A DNA stretch of 64,000 nucleotides from Ceriagrion tenellum (lineage: Eukaryota; Arthropoda; Insecta; Odonata; Coenagrionidae), in the NCBI GenBank assembly GCA_963169105.1, contig OY720643.1:26508373-26572372 (forward strand). The letters run 5' to 3'. Below are positions 47,660-57,931 of this stretch, in pieces (position 1 is the first letter of the stretch; each line of letters begins with the position of its first letter). The position numbers and the translations under genes are program-made. The notes under the pieces are model-generated. The model was not told the DNA's origin, did no database searches, and saw only the letters and a list, made by a program, of their open reading frames with translations.

Positions 47660-48570
47660 AGTTACGAGTTGAAGACCTACACTATGAATGTAACCCATTA
47701 TTTAGTATTTACTGCTTATTTAAATTAATTAAATAATTACATATATTACTTACTGTCTTATAACCATTGATTTAGAAACACACTACAAAATTATTACAAT
47801 TATTTACGAAATCGTGAAAGCTTTTACTGAAATGTTTTTATAGATTCAGCCAACATGATGACAAGAAACCTAAATGAGGCAAACTGGGTATTTGGGATCC
47901 CAAAATGTAAGAATTTTCCTATGAGAATGCTACATGTTTACAAAAGAGTATAAAAAACTCATTAAATTTATTCTACATACTGAAAATTACTTTTTGAATA
48001 CGCTTCGTACGTAATGTTTGTCGTCTTTTGACACTCGTCTTGTCATTGAATGACAAACATTCAACACCCGCATTTCGAAATATGGTTCTACAAAAATTCC
48101 ATATTTCTACCTACAAAAAAAATCAGGACGGAAATACTTAATCGCCAGATCTCTAGAATAATTGAACCTGTTCTACCCTAACTACGGCGAAATAATCGCA
48201 TCCGCTTCCGTATCATGTTTTTGACATCTGGGATGCGATTCTGTTTCTTCATAACTCCAGTGCGCCGCGACCATACGATAAAATAGTGAGTAGCTTCTCG
48301 ACAATGTAATTCTGTTTTTCGAATCTCGTGCCATTTCAGCGAGCCAAACGCTTATTTCTCGTGTTTTTTCAATGGTCCTAACGTACGAAGAAACAGATTC
48401 GAGGGTGATGCTTTACTAGCGCTGGCATCTATATATATTAATTTTGTAGCGTGTCAGTCATTCTGTATACGTTTTGTTTCTTTCTCTGCCAATTTTTGAG
48501 CAAGAAGAGTGAGGTTTGGCGTGTTGAATTTGGAATCTCTGTCTTCATGATTTGGTTGTAGTTTTGGATT
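47660..48570. other. AT-rich DNA, nothing recognised
   Basis: No supported feature. Confidence 0.5.
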
Positions 48571-48574
48571 TTTA

Positions 48575-48885
48575 TTGGGCGTTTGGCAGGGGGTGTTAGG
48601 TCACCAGCCGTACAAAGGTGTAAGCTATTTGGAGATGAAATGGAGAACTGAATTAATAGGAGTGTACGTAGTTAGTTTAAATAAGATCCAAAAGAGCGGC
48701 TGCTTGGGCGTGAGGCAGAGGGTGTTAGGTCACCAGCCGTGCAAAGGTGTAAAATATTTGGAGATGAAATGGAGACATGAATTAATAGGAGTGTATGTAG
48801 TTAGTTTAAATAAGATCCAAAAGAGCGGCTGCTTGGGCGTTAGGCAGAGGGTGTTAGGTCACCATCCATGCAAAGGTGTAAGTTA
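48575..48885 (+). repeat. 129-bp tandem repeat derived from a LINE 3' UTR, 2.4 units
   Basis: Units start at 48575, 48704 and 48833 (TTGGGCG...GGCAG.GGGTGTTAGGTCACC). The third is partial and ends near 48885. Because 129 is divisible by three, the array stays open as a 129-codon frame (48575-48964) with a 43-residue period (VLGHQP.KGV..LEMKW...LIGVYVVSLNKIQ), but the same GGTGTTAGGTCACCATCC block is non-coding UTR in the antisense CR1-type LINE at 14.6 kb. I therefore take the open frame as incidental. Units differ at a handful of positions. Confidence 0.9.
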
Positions 48886-48969
48886 TAATTTTGGGTTGTG
48901 GTTGCAACAACCAGATGCTGGGAAACACAGTGACAAGGGAGAAAGGCCAAAAGGAATAGTGTAAAGTTT

Positions 48970-49145
48970 GAAACAAAAGAAACCCACAGTGCTCTCCTAT
49001 TCAAATGGCTTCAAAAACAACAAAGGAGAACAGTGAATGAAAATAAACATTTTCACCAAGGAGCTATTTTTAGACTAGGACACTTACCCCCAGCGGGTAC
49101 ACACCCCTGCTCACGGAGTGAGCAGGCTAGCTGTCTGCTAGTACG
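48970..49145. other. Unassigned DNA
   Basis: Includes a small inverted pair, GCTCAC..GTGAGC, near 49112-49123. Otherwise nothing. Confidence 0.45.
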
Positions 49146-49149
49146 CTAT

Positions 49150-49760
49150 TATATCAACGCGTTATGATAACGTAAGTAGAACAGAATAGCCCCCCTGGTT
49201 ATAAACAAGTAGAACTATACCAATGGCCATTTGCCGCTCCAACTGTGACGCAAAAAACGTCACCGTGTGAATGTGTTTTAAAGAAGAGAGGGGACGCAAC
49301 ACTACCCCGCCAGCTCGATGGCCTCCATCGTGGATATATGCACATGTAGTACGCAGAACAAGAAGGGGAATGTGGGAGGAGTAGGTGAGTGGTATAGGAT
49401 TCCACAAGGGGGTGTCATGGTTTGGTGAAAGGGAGATCTCTTCGATGGAGTGGGATGAGAGGATGGGTAGGAGGGGAGGAGCAATAACTCGGCTGAAACT
49501 AATCTCGCTATCCAGGACAGAGGGGAGAGGAGGGAGGGAGGGAGTCTTCCCCTCATAGCGCCGGTGGCGCGCTCCGCGGGTGGTTCACGAACAGCCGCCT
49601 TTATTAAATGACAAGAGAGCATCGCAACGCGCGTGCTAGAGGGGGATTATGAAGGCGCGGGTGGGTGTGGCTGAATATCACCCAAGGATGAAGGGGGAGG
49701 GGGTGGCGTTATTCACCGCCCCTCAGGGAATGGATGGTAGGCACAGCGAAGAAGGGCGAA
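49150..49760. other. GC-rich island
   Basis: GC- and purine-rich (GGGAGGGAGGGAGGG near 49520). Frames of 68-106 codons on the minus strand and 80 on the plus strand, low complexity, not recognised. Confidence 0.4.
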
Positions 49761-49764
49761 AAAA

Positions 49765-51745
49765 AATAAATATTCGGGAGACCAGATTGATTTCCTGTTT
49801 CTTTCCTCACCGACGGACGTGCTTGCCTACCAGATTAATATCGCGAAATTTCTGTTCATCACTGGGTCTTCGACAGACACGATTTTTCTAACATGCTACC
49901 AACTGCCGAGCTATCGACGGTTAAATCAAAACATTAAAGTCAGGCGTAGGTTACGTCAGCATACAGATCTCTAAGCTCGATTGGCTCTAAAAAACAATTT
50001 CTCAGAAAAGAAACCCTTTATAAATTTTGAGAAGTAAACACTATAATGAAAAAGCTCGTACACTCAGAAGCTACAAAATTTCACTCGAGAAGTTTTCATA
50101 AAATACCAAGTTCAAAACTTCATATTTCAATATTCAGTAGACTAGTAGTACAGTATTATACAACACAGAAACTGGCTCGGACCAGCGTGACATATGTAGG
50201 ATATACTTGAGTACATAAAAACCCAATGTAACACGAAAATCTGGTTAAAGGACCGCCTTCAAATCGCTCACCTGATTTTTTCTTAGCTCTGGTGATTGAA
50301 TGATGCTCAGTTATTTAAGAATTGATAAATAATACACACGGTAAATTTAATATTAGATTTGGATTATTACCAAGAGTATCTACAACCGATGCAGAAAGTA
50401 TTACTTTCAGTCTGAAACAATTGTCACCATGTTCGCATTGCTTCTTATATAAATAAATGGGTTAAATGGATTGTTCTTAGAGCGCCAGTAGGATGTGGGC
50501 AAGAACATTTTAGTGCAAATGCGAGAAGAAAGCGTAAATGCGAAGTAAAGACGTAATAAAGTAAGCGAAGAGTAAATGCGAGAAAATGACGTAATAGTTT
50601 ATCTAAATAGTTAACATAGTTAACGCAGTTTATTTAAGAAGGGATTTTTCAAAGGACAATGGAGAAAAAAATTGTAACCATAACCAAGTATAGCCATAGA
50701 TATATGCCATTGTGTGTTTAGCGGAAATTATAAACGATATATCAGTCCCTTTCTCTCTAATTTCTGCAAATTCCATGCTAAATTTGCTAAGCGTCTCAGA
50801 GTAACGCTTGGTTAAGAAATGACGATTAGTTTTTCACAATATTAGCCTTCCCCCCGGCTAAATACCCGAGGTGGCTCGCATATATAGGTGTAGATTATAA
50901 TTAAAAATTCGCCGTCATTTTTAGGAAACGAGCGAGCCACTTTCGTATTTCATCCCCACCATAAATATAAACCAATAACTTTACTCTTCCAAGCTCATAA
51001 ACCAATCGGCCTCATCTTATATTGGCATAAACCTTAATGAAGGAGGTGAAATTAAAAAAGTGATATTGTAATTACGTGGGTATTTGTATCGCATTTAAAA
51101 TGTATACCGATATCAATCTATACACAATCAATAAAAACATTCATAAAGCCGGGCACCTATTTTAACAATCACTTACGATCATCGTGAGTAGTGCATGCGC
51201 GCCAGGGCATTGACTTACAAACATTTCTCTCACGCTTCAACTCTAGCGCGGTTGCCGTAAACTACGAATAAGGGGCACAACGACAACAATTTTTCAAATA
51301 CAAATCGGCTGAGCTGAGTTTTTCAGTACTTCCCAACTTCAGCTGTTTCTCCGATTCACATCCAGCTCGCCAATTTTTTAAAAAAATAGAAAACAACACA
51401 GATGCTGTTTTGATTCTTTTTGGATAGAAAGACAGACACGTACAATACACTTAATACAAAAGTTTCTCCTGCATAACAAATGGTCTAGAACGAAAAATGT
51501 CACTCTCAAACTTCCAAAACACTTTGAAATGACGCATCAGACAAGGAAAGGAAATGGAATCACCGTGGAAAGGATGATGGACTGCTTTTCTTCTTCTTAT
51601 GCACGTAGCTTATAAAGGAAATCGATTTTGAATGGACTAAAGGTATGTCTCCTAAGAATTCAGCAACACCACCAGCAAGGCCTGTGAGAGTGTAGACGGA
51701 GCAATTCCGTGTCTACAGTACTTGCTTTCAATCTCAAGGGCCTCC
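49765..51745. other. AT-rich DNA, no gene recognised
   Basis: Only the simple repeat at 50517-50596 stands out. Confidence 0.5.
50517..50596 (+). repeat. Degenerate 11-bp repeat (TAAATGCGAAG type)
   Basis: AAATGCGAG, TAAATGCGAAG, TAAGCGAAGAG and TAAATGCGAG alternate with two copies of GACGTAATA. Confidence 0.7.
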
Positions 51746-51751
51746 ATCTGA

Positions 51752-52190
51752 ATTTTATTTATTTATTTGACAAAAAGATCACATACAGCATGAAGCCATT
51801 TTGCAGTGAGCATATAACAAAAAAGGACACAAACGTAAAAACATAACAAGAAAAAGATAACTAATAATAATGCAACATAGGGAGATGGTACAAATTACAT
51901 TTTTGGGAATGGTAAATGGCTAGGTTAGCGAATACGGTGGAAGATAGGGTGAAAGGGTCAATGTTCACAGGAACGGAATTCACAGGAGAAATGAGGCAAA
52001 AAAATCAGGGAGCGTTTCTTAAGTGATAGTCTGGGAGCAGGGATATGGAGCAATGAGTGAGTCCTTGAGTGTAGGGAGGGTATTCTGAAATTAATCAAGG
52101 AAACAAGGTCGGGGCAGTCTATGGTTGAGTTCAGTGTGCTATGGATAAGTTTAAGATCGGTTTTAACGAAGAAATTATCAAGTTAATTAA
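51752..52190 (-). mobile_element. Jockey/I-like LINE 3' end, antisense
   Basis: From about 52185 the minus strand is open for about 67 codons and reads KTDLKLIHSTLNSTIDCPDL, then VSLINFRIPSLHSRTHSLLH, then IPAPRLSLKKRS. This is the conserved C-terminal block of many insect Jockey/I-like RT proteins (…(I/M)DCPELL..INF.VP...R....F.IP..R). The 3' UTR follows and ends in a CAAATAAATAAATAAA tail (plus strand TTTATTTATTTATTTG at 51759-51774). The copy is 5'-truncated near the TA microsatellite. Confidence 0.8.
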
Positions 52191-52236
52191 CAGAGAGTGA
52201 GAACAAGACATCATCAGAGGGTTTCAGATATATTAT

Positions 52237-52239
<3 letters not shown>

Positions 52240-52305
<66 letters not shown>
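52240..52305. repeat. TA microsatellite (left part)
   Basis: Uninterrupted TA repeat of about 33 units. Confidence 0.98.
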
Positions 52306-52308
<3 letters not shown>

Positions 52309-52453
52309 TTGTTCCGTGATACGCCTTGAAGACGGACTAGTTCCGAAAGCTAGCGATGTAAGTGTGATCGTCTCTTTTTTTTGTGTGTCTATCTCCTCCA
52401 TCCTATCCACATCGTGTGTTCATCGCCGCATGGCTGACTCCAATCCATCCACG
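52306..52453 (+). mobile_element. Penelope-like terminal fragment inside a TA microsatellite
   Basis: TTGAAGA (52326-52332), stem II CGGA/TCCG around CTAGT, GAAA (52345-52348), then GCTAGCGATGTAAG and a T-run followed by GTGTGTCTATC. It has the hammerhead-like layout (core box, stem II, GAAA) of Penelope-like terminal repeats, although the first box is TTGAAGA rather than CTGANGA. TA repeats lie on both sides, so the fragment appears to have landed within one microsatellite and the target duplication cannot be resolved. Confidence 0.55.
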
Positions 52454-52479
52454 TATATATATATATATATATATATATA
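52454..52479. repeat. TA microsatellite (right part)
   Basis: TA repeat of 13 units joining directly to the start of copy A. Confidence 0.98.
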
Positions 52480-52985
52480 CATCCCGCTATCATTTTGCCG
52501 TCCTTACACTCTGCAACATTTTGGCATCCACCAGAAATATTTATGTATATTGCTATTTTATCGCGTATGTAGAACAACCGAGTGATTTCCGCCCTTGTGT
52601 ACTATTTTGTTTTTCGACAACTATTTTTTTACAGGAGATATAGGTGCACCTTGAATCCGTACAGACAGGTAACATTTTGGCATCCTTTCATAACCAATCA
52701 TTATGGCGTCCAGAGTATATTTTTTACATTTGATCATCAATTTGGAATCCATTTTGTATATTTACTACCACTACGATATCTTTTTGCCTTCCTGCGCTGT
52801 TGCCAAATTTATCTATCATGTAAGCTTCGCTCTCGTTTGTCATTTTTGCAGTTTATAGCTGCTATTGCATTAAATGGGCGAACGTGTTGAACTTAACTAT
52901 TAATTACTATTAACTAAATGTACTAAAACTGCCAAACAACGATTATAATCAGCATAGGAGTAAACATTGTATCACTAGGAATATA

Positions 52986-53194
52986 CAGGGTGGGGCAGAA
53001 TGGACTTTTTTTTTAAATGACTTCCCATCTTTAATTCAATTCCTGTGGGAAGAAACAAATATATATTTGCTCTTGTCTGAAAAAGGATTATTATTTGTTT
53101 GGGAAAACACATTTTTGACATGCAAAAATTAATTTTTGTACCTGAAGATAAATGATAATATTTCAAATCAGGGAGTCCATTCTGCCCCACCCTG
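52986..53194. mobile_element. 209-bp TIR element (mariner-like MITE) with TA duplication
   Basis: The left end CAGGGTGGGGCAGAATGGAC (52986) and the reverse complement of the right end are identical over 21 bp. TA lies on each side (52984-52985 and 53195-53196). Copy B has an uninterrupted single TA at the equivalent place (59516-59517, GGAACATACTTAGCC), proving a clean insertion. TA target and a perfect long TIR fit a Tc1/mariner-derived MITE. Confidence 0.92.
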
Positions 53195-55478
53195 TACTTA
53201 GCCAAGTTTTGTTGAAATCAATATCTTATTTTGCTCCTCATTCATGTATATCAGTTTTGTTTCGGTATGCTAAAAACACGCCTAGAGGAAAGCGAGAGAG
53301 GAATTAGACTGGCGCAGTCTAGTAGGTAGTCCGCGGTGGTCTATCACGCAGCACTGTGCCACGAAATCGATTTGCAGGAAAAAAATGGAAGATATTCCCA
53401 ATACTACAAGAAGATTCTTCCAATAAAACTAGCCGGTTTAAGGTTTAAAACACGGTTTAAGCAACATGCATACAAATATTACTTTCACAAAGCACTTGGT
53501 ATTCTAATACTGGGTTGTAAATCAATAAGTTTCCATCATGTCACATTCCACCAAATTCGCCCTTTTATTTCATTATATGTGGAAACGCGAAATACGTGAA
53601 GGACTCTGAAACTGTATTTATCATTATCCCAGTATTTTCGCGTTTCATGTTTACAATAGTTGTTCAATTCAATTAAAATACCATCATTTACGTGAAAATT
53701 AATCAAAAAATGAAACACAAGCGGCTGAAAAAGGGGTCAATTACTCTTCATAAGTGAGAAAGGGATTTGATATTTGCTGGCATTTCTTCTATCACTAAAA
53801 CACATTAAAATGTTACCATGAAATACATGAGTCAATAGAATGCTAAATTATATTCTTTTTCCATATAAATAAAATAAAAGAGTAACTTAAACTTCATTTA
53901 AGAAGAAGAATGCCAAAACCCTTGCTTTTTATAAAGCCAAGGACACAACGTGTTTATCGTGATGACAACGCGATGACGTGGGCCGTGAATCAGAACTTGT
54001 ATAATTACGGTGGGGGCTCAAAATTTAACTTCACTTTTCACAACTTCCATGACTGCACACAAAATATAACTATTCTAATGTTTATGGGACAGCAAAGGCA
54101 GGAAATATCTCTTCCTTGAAAAACTGTGGATTAAAGAAGAATTTATAACCTAGGAAATTACAATTTACTCTACTATCCTTTAGTTGGTCCGAAGGAAATG
54201 CTTCTCCCTCCTTTGCTTATCAAGTAATGACTGATAAAGAATTTTGATAAAACGCTGAGAAGATATGAATGTGGTTGTTAGTACTAAGTGGAAATATTTT
54301 CACAGCATATAGTGAAGAGCTACGTCTAAAGGAAAGCATTTTTACTAGACCTGAAAACAGGATGATAACCCTAGGCCCTGAATTTCAAAATATAGTAAAT
54401 AATGGGATGCTGAAAGCAGAAAAGCTTAAGAGAGGTGAGGAACAACTTTTATTTGTTGCCGTACTGCCACTTAAAATGCAATAGGGTGCCAAATCTCGTT
54501 AAAAATCCACTTCCTGCATTAGCTTACAGACGCATTTCCTCAAAATCGTGGGGCGGGAGGAGATAATCCGGGGGAAAGATTTTATAATGGCATAAGTGTT
54601 AGTAAATATAGATACTAAGGCTCTGGTAAACTTTAATAATGGGAAACTACTGCCGAGGCTTTAATAAAGAAGATTCAATTCCGCACAAAAGATAAAAATT
54701 GACAAAAGATAATTATTTTCGCGGTAAAGACGGTTTTTAGTTGGTATCTTTGAGTACATTTTACAGATTTCCGCTAGAAAAAAGTTAAACAACAACTTAC
54801 TTTACCCCCATTATTTGGTTCATTACCAACATTCTTTTCCTTAAAATCACAGTTGCTGGTGTATCTTTAGCTGGAAAATAGTTCGTGGATTCAGTAGCTA
54901 CCGATGCCTAAACTTATGGATAGTGAAGAGTAACGCAGTTTTTGAACCTTATTGGCTGAAGAAAGATTAGAATAAATTGTACATATAAATGAGCCAAATT
55001 AATACCATCAATTAAAGTCACCTTTCTATGAGGATAAACATTTGAAAGCAGAATCAATTAATTCGGGTTTCACTTCTGCAGAGAGGAAAAGTTTTGTCAA
55101 TATTCAAAATAAATACACCGGCATTGAAGGGTTTATGCAGTTTTTTTATCACTACTTCAATATTATATTGCATTATCAACTAAATATGCCACTTTGAGGA
55201 AAATGCAAACACCCTTTGATTTAGAATTAAAGACTTACAATGAAATTCTCAAGATCAATTAAATGTACAAATTAAATAACTGGTCTTTGTGGATCAAAAT
55301 CAGTGGTACAATTTTTCATCAGGTAGCCATAGAACTGCAAAATTTGATTTTAAAAATGTATTGATTTTTTAAAAAATTGAGTAATACAAAAACTCTCTTT
55401 GGGTTAAACAAGTATTATGAAACTCTGCTTAGTCTATTTTGCCTTTTAAATTTACTTTTACAATATTTTTGTACATAA

Positions 55479-55960
55479 CTAATCCAGTTTTTTATAAATG
55501 TTTTGTATAACAACTTTATTTTTTAACCACGTTTTGTTGTCAAGGACCTCTGGATACTTTTCCTTAAGGTTATCGCACTCTCTTTTTCGGGGGTATTTTG
55601 TTTTGTATGTTTTTCTTAAAATATGATGCCACAATATGTTTTTGCTCCCGTCCATGGGGAGAGTATCCTTTTAGTTTTTTTCGAAGTACAAGGGGAAACA
55701 TTAGGTGATCTGGTTTCATTCCCTTTTTCTAGCTCGAAACTTGAGAATGAATCGCCGATTACATTGCTCATATTCCTATCATCCTCATCATCTTTTTCAC
55801 CTCCATCATCTTTAATAGGGATCTCATCATTTAAATTGATGTCTATTTCGTCGAGGGCCATGCCTTTGAAATTGGAAGTGTCTCCATATCGGGTTACCGC
55901 TGCTATCGCATTACTCATGGAGTTAGTTCTCGTATAAAATGAAATGAAACCTGACTCCAC
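55479..55960 (-). pseudogene. Acidic protein with C-terminal HTH-like domain (copy A), frameshifted
   Basis: The minus frame 55960-55616 gives ALDEIDI, an acidic run IKDDGGEKDDEDDRNMSNVI, then TSKKTKRILSPWTG, where a 2-bp deletion relative to copy B shifts the frame. The continuation in other frames reads QKHIVASYFKK, KIPPKKR, ECDNLKEKYPEVLDNKTWLK and VIQNIYKKLD, ending at the TAG 55481-55479. A Trp-Thr/Ser-x-Glu-Glu start, a central P.K..C and a terminal W..IK..(V/I)(Q/R)N is a layout I have seen at the C-terminus of uncharacterised transposon-like proteins in fish and invertebrates; this is recall, not a verified hit. It is a broken gene. Confidence 0.55.
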
Positions 55961-56485
55961 TTATAGAGACGCGGATTATTTTACCATGAGAGCGACGGTC
56001 AGTTTACCCTTCAATGCTTCATTATTTTATATTAGGCTTCGCCAGGGAAAAGTTCAAATTTCGTATTCCCACGTGTATCGAATTACTTTTTCATGCTTGT
56101 TTTCGATACAAATGACTCGAGATTCACACCAAGAGGACTACATACGGGAGGCCCCAGTTCGTCCCGTAGAAGCTTGATTTATATTGCCAGGCAAGTGTCT
56201 CCATATCGGGTTTCATGGCTATCGCATTACTCATGGAGGCAGTTCTCGTATTACATGAAGTGAGATCTCACTCCACTTATAGAGACGCGGGCGGTCAGTT
56301 TACCCTTCATCGCTTCATTTTTATTTTTTTTAGTGGCCTTCGTCAGGGAAACGTTTAAATTTCGTGTCCCACATCTATTGCATTACTTTTTCGTGGCTGT
56401 TTTCGATACAAATGACCCGAGATTCACACCAAGAGGACTACATACAGGAGGCCCCAATTCGTCCCGTAGAAGATTTATGTTGCCA
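55879..56485 (+). repeat. 316-bp tandem duplication inside copy A
   Basis: GTGTCTCCATATCGGGTT begins at 55879 and 56195, and the following about 290 bp match in order (GCATTACTCATGGAG, TATAGAGACGCGG, CGATACAAATGA, CACACCAAGAGGACTACATA, TCGTCCCGTAGAAG). The same pair exists in copy B (near 62220 and 62541), so it predates the A/B split. Confidence 0.85.
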
Positions 56486-56830
56486 ATTTGGGCACATTTT
56501 AATTGTTTTTTTATATTTCTGCAGTGGGGCGATGAGTGCAAAGCGATACATTTATTTTCAAATTATAAAACAGGGTATTTGGACTGGCAAGAAAGAGCTT
56601 TGAAAATTTATGAATTCGATAGATTATATCATCATGAATGTAAATTTTGGTTAACAGCCCTTTTCAATGTGCATTGGGTGACAGCCGATCTAGCGGTCGA
56701 CTGGAGGATATTTAAATATTCGTCATTTACCCCCTCATTACACCCCGTGAGATACCATGCGGAATTGACGTTGACGAGAACAGAAAAAATTTTTCTGGAA
56801 AATGATTCTAAAAAAAGTATCTAACAATTT

Positions 56831-57931
56831 CCCGGGCGAAAATGAAGGAGGCCGATGACGCTGCTGGAGTGCGTTTACAGGTGTTCTTTTAACGTTCCAG
56901 TGCGTTCTTTGGCGTTTTCATAGCGTTTGTCGGTGTTCATCCACGTTAATCTGTGTTTCCCTCACTGTTCTCATGCGTTCGTAAACGCTGTTCCAACGAC
57001 CTAGGCCTGAAACGCTCGGAGAACGCCTTCTGAGAGTGTTTGCCTTTCTGTTCTGGAACACTCAAGAACGCTATCTGACTGGGCTGTTTTGGAACACATG
57101 AACGCCCGAGAAAACGCCTACTGAGAGTGTTTGCATTTATGTCCTGGAACACTCAAGAACGCTGTCCGACTGAGCTCTTATGGAACGCAGATGAACGCTG
57201 CCGAGAATGTTTTGAAACATGTTCGAACGCTCCAAAAGCCATAACACAGTATTACCATTTTGATTGCAAATCCATTGTGAGAATAACTACAACTCCACTA
57301 ACAAATCCATTGTGAGAATAAGCATCTGAGAAATAACAAAGCGCAGCCAATCCTCAAACATCAATATCTAATAGACATCTAATGGATATATTTTAGCGGT
57401 CCACCTTCATCTATGAATTTATTGAAGACACAGCCGTTTTCTTTCCGGTAGTCTGCGTTTTCTTTCCGGTTAACTGCGTGAAAGGTCGTAAGTTTGAATC
57501 TCCTAGCCAGTAAGAATTTATTCGATGTATATGCTCACTGTTATACGAAGTAATAAAATAATTACTTCATAGGTCTTTAAGGGCACAAAGTTTTTTTTTA
57601 ATATTTTTATTTTGTCAAATTCCCAAATTTCTAGATGAGTGCCTAACGTTCATATTACATTATGTTGACGAATGCACTCAACACCCTACACAGGATTTTC
57701 TGAAATGCACGTAAGCGCTCTGAAACGCTGAAGATTGTGACTCACAGGGCGTTCACGAACACTCGAGAACGTTGCTAAACGCTTTGTAGAGTGTTTGAAA
57801 ACACTCCAAGGCGTTCACATTTACGCTCGAGAATACACTGGGATGGTGTTCTTAGCGTGTTCTTCGCAATTTATGAACACCTCCGTGGTTCGTTCCTTAA
57901 CGCTCAGAATACGCTCTCATTTTCGCCAGGG
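56831..57931. mobile_element. TIR element filled with GAACGC/GTGTTC motif arrays
   Basis: 1101 bp starting CCCGGGCGAAAATGA (CCCTGG in copy B) and ending TCATTTTCGCCAGGG: a 15-bp terminal inverted repeat with one mismatch. Both subterminal halves are packed with GAACGC, AACGCTC, GTGTTC and GCGTTT words, oriented so that the halves mirror one another. Inside lies a 91-bp duplication (GAGAGTGTTTGC at 57032 and 57123). There is no transposase frame. Flanks are TTT on the left and TTA on the right, so a 3-bp duplication is possible but not proven. The superfamily is unknown. Confidence 0.7.

Larger units (their letters stand above)
52480..57419 (+). repeat. Long direct repeat, copy A
   Basis: About 4.9 kb collinear with 59016-63780 in the same orientation. 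The offset is 6536 bp at the left end (ATCCCGCTATCATTTTG at 52481 and 59017) and 6352 bp at TCAATATC (57361 and 63713). The difference is mostly the 209-bp insertion present only here. A sampled 240-bp stretch (from 55141) shows about 95 % identity by eye. Short plus frames shared with copy B (87, 69 and 71 codons at 53336, 53910 and 54269) differ mainly by amino-acid-changing substitutions, so they look non-coding. The repeat starts directly at a TA microsatellite in both copies. Confidence 0.92.

Noticed and set aside
53336..54484. Shared plus-strand frames of the long repeats (87, 69 and 71 codons) as real genes
   Set aside because: Between copies A and B most differences in the 54269 frame change the amino acid (about 8 in 68 residues), B interrupts the 69-codon frame by a stop, and no motif is visible. 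This fits neutral drift.
56333..56824. 163-codon frame in copy A as a gene
   Set aside because: In copy B the collinear frame is open only from 62953, and its N-terminal half overlaps the 316-bp tandem repeat. No domain recognised, although the KIYEFDRL...FKYSSFTPS stretch is well conserved and could be rechecked.
57430..57515. tRNA-like sequence with GTTTGAATCTCC
   Set aside because: Only a weak B box, with a small TTTTCTTTCCGGT duplication next to it. There is no complete fold.
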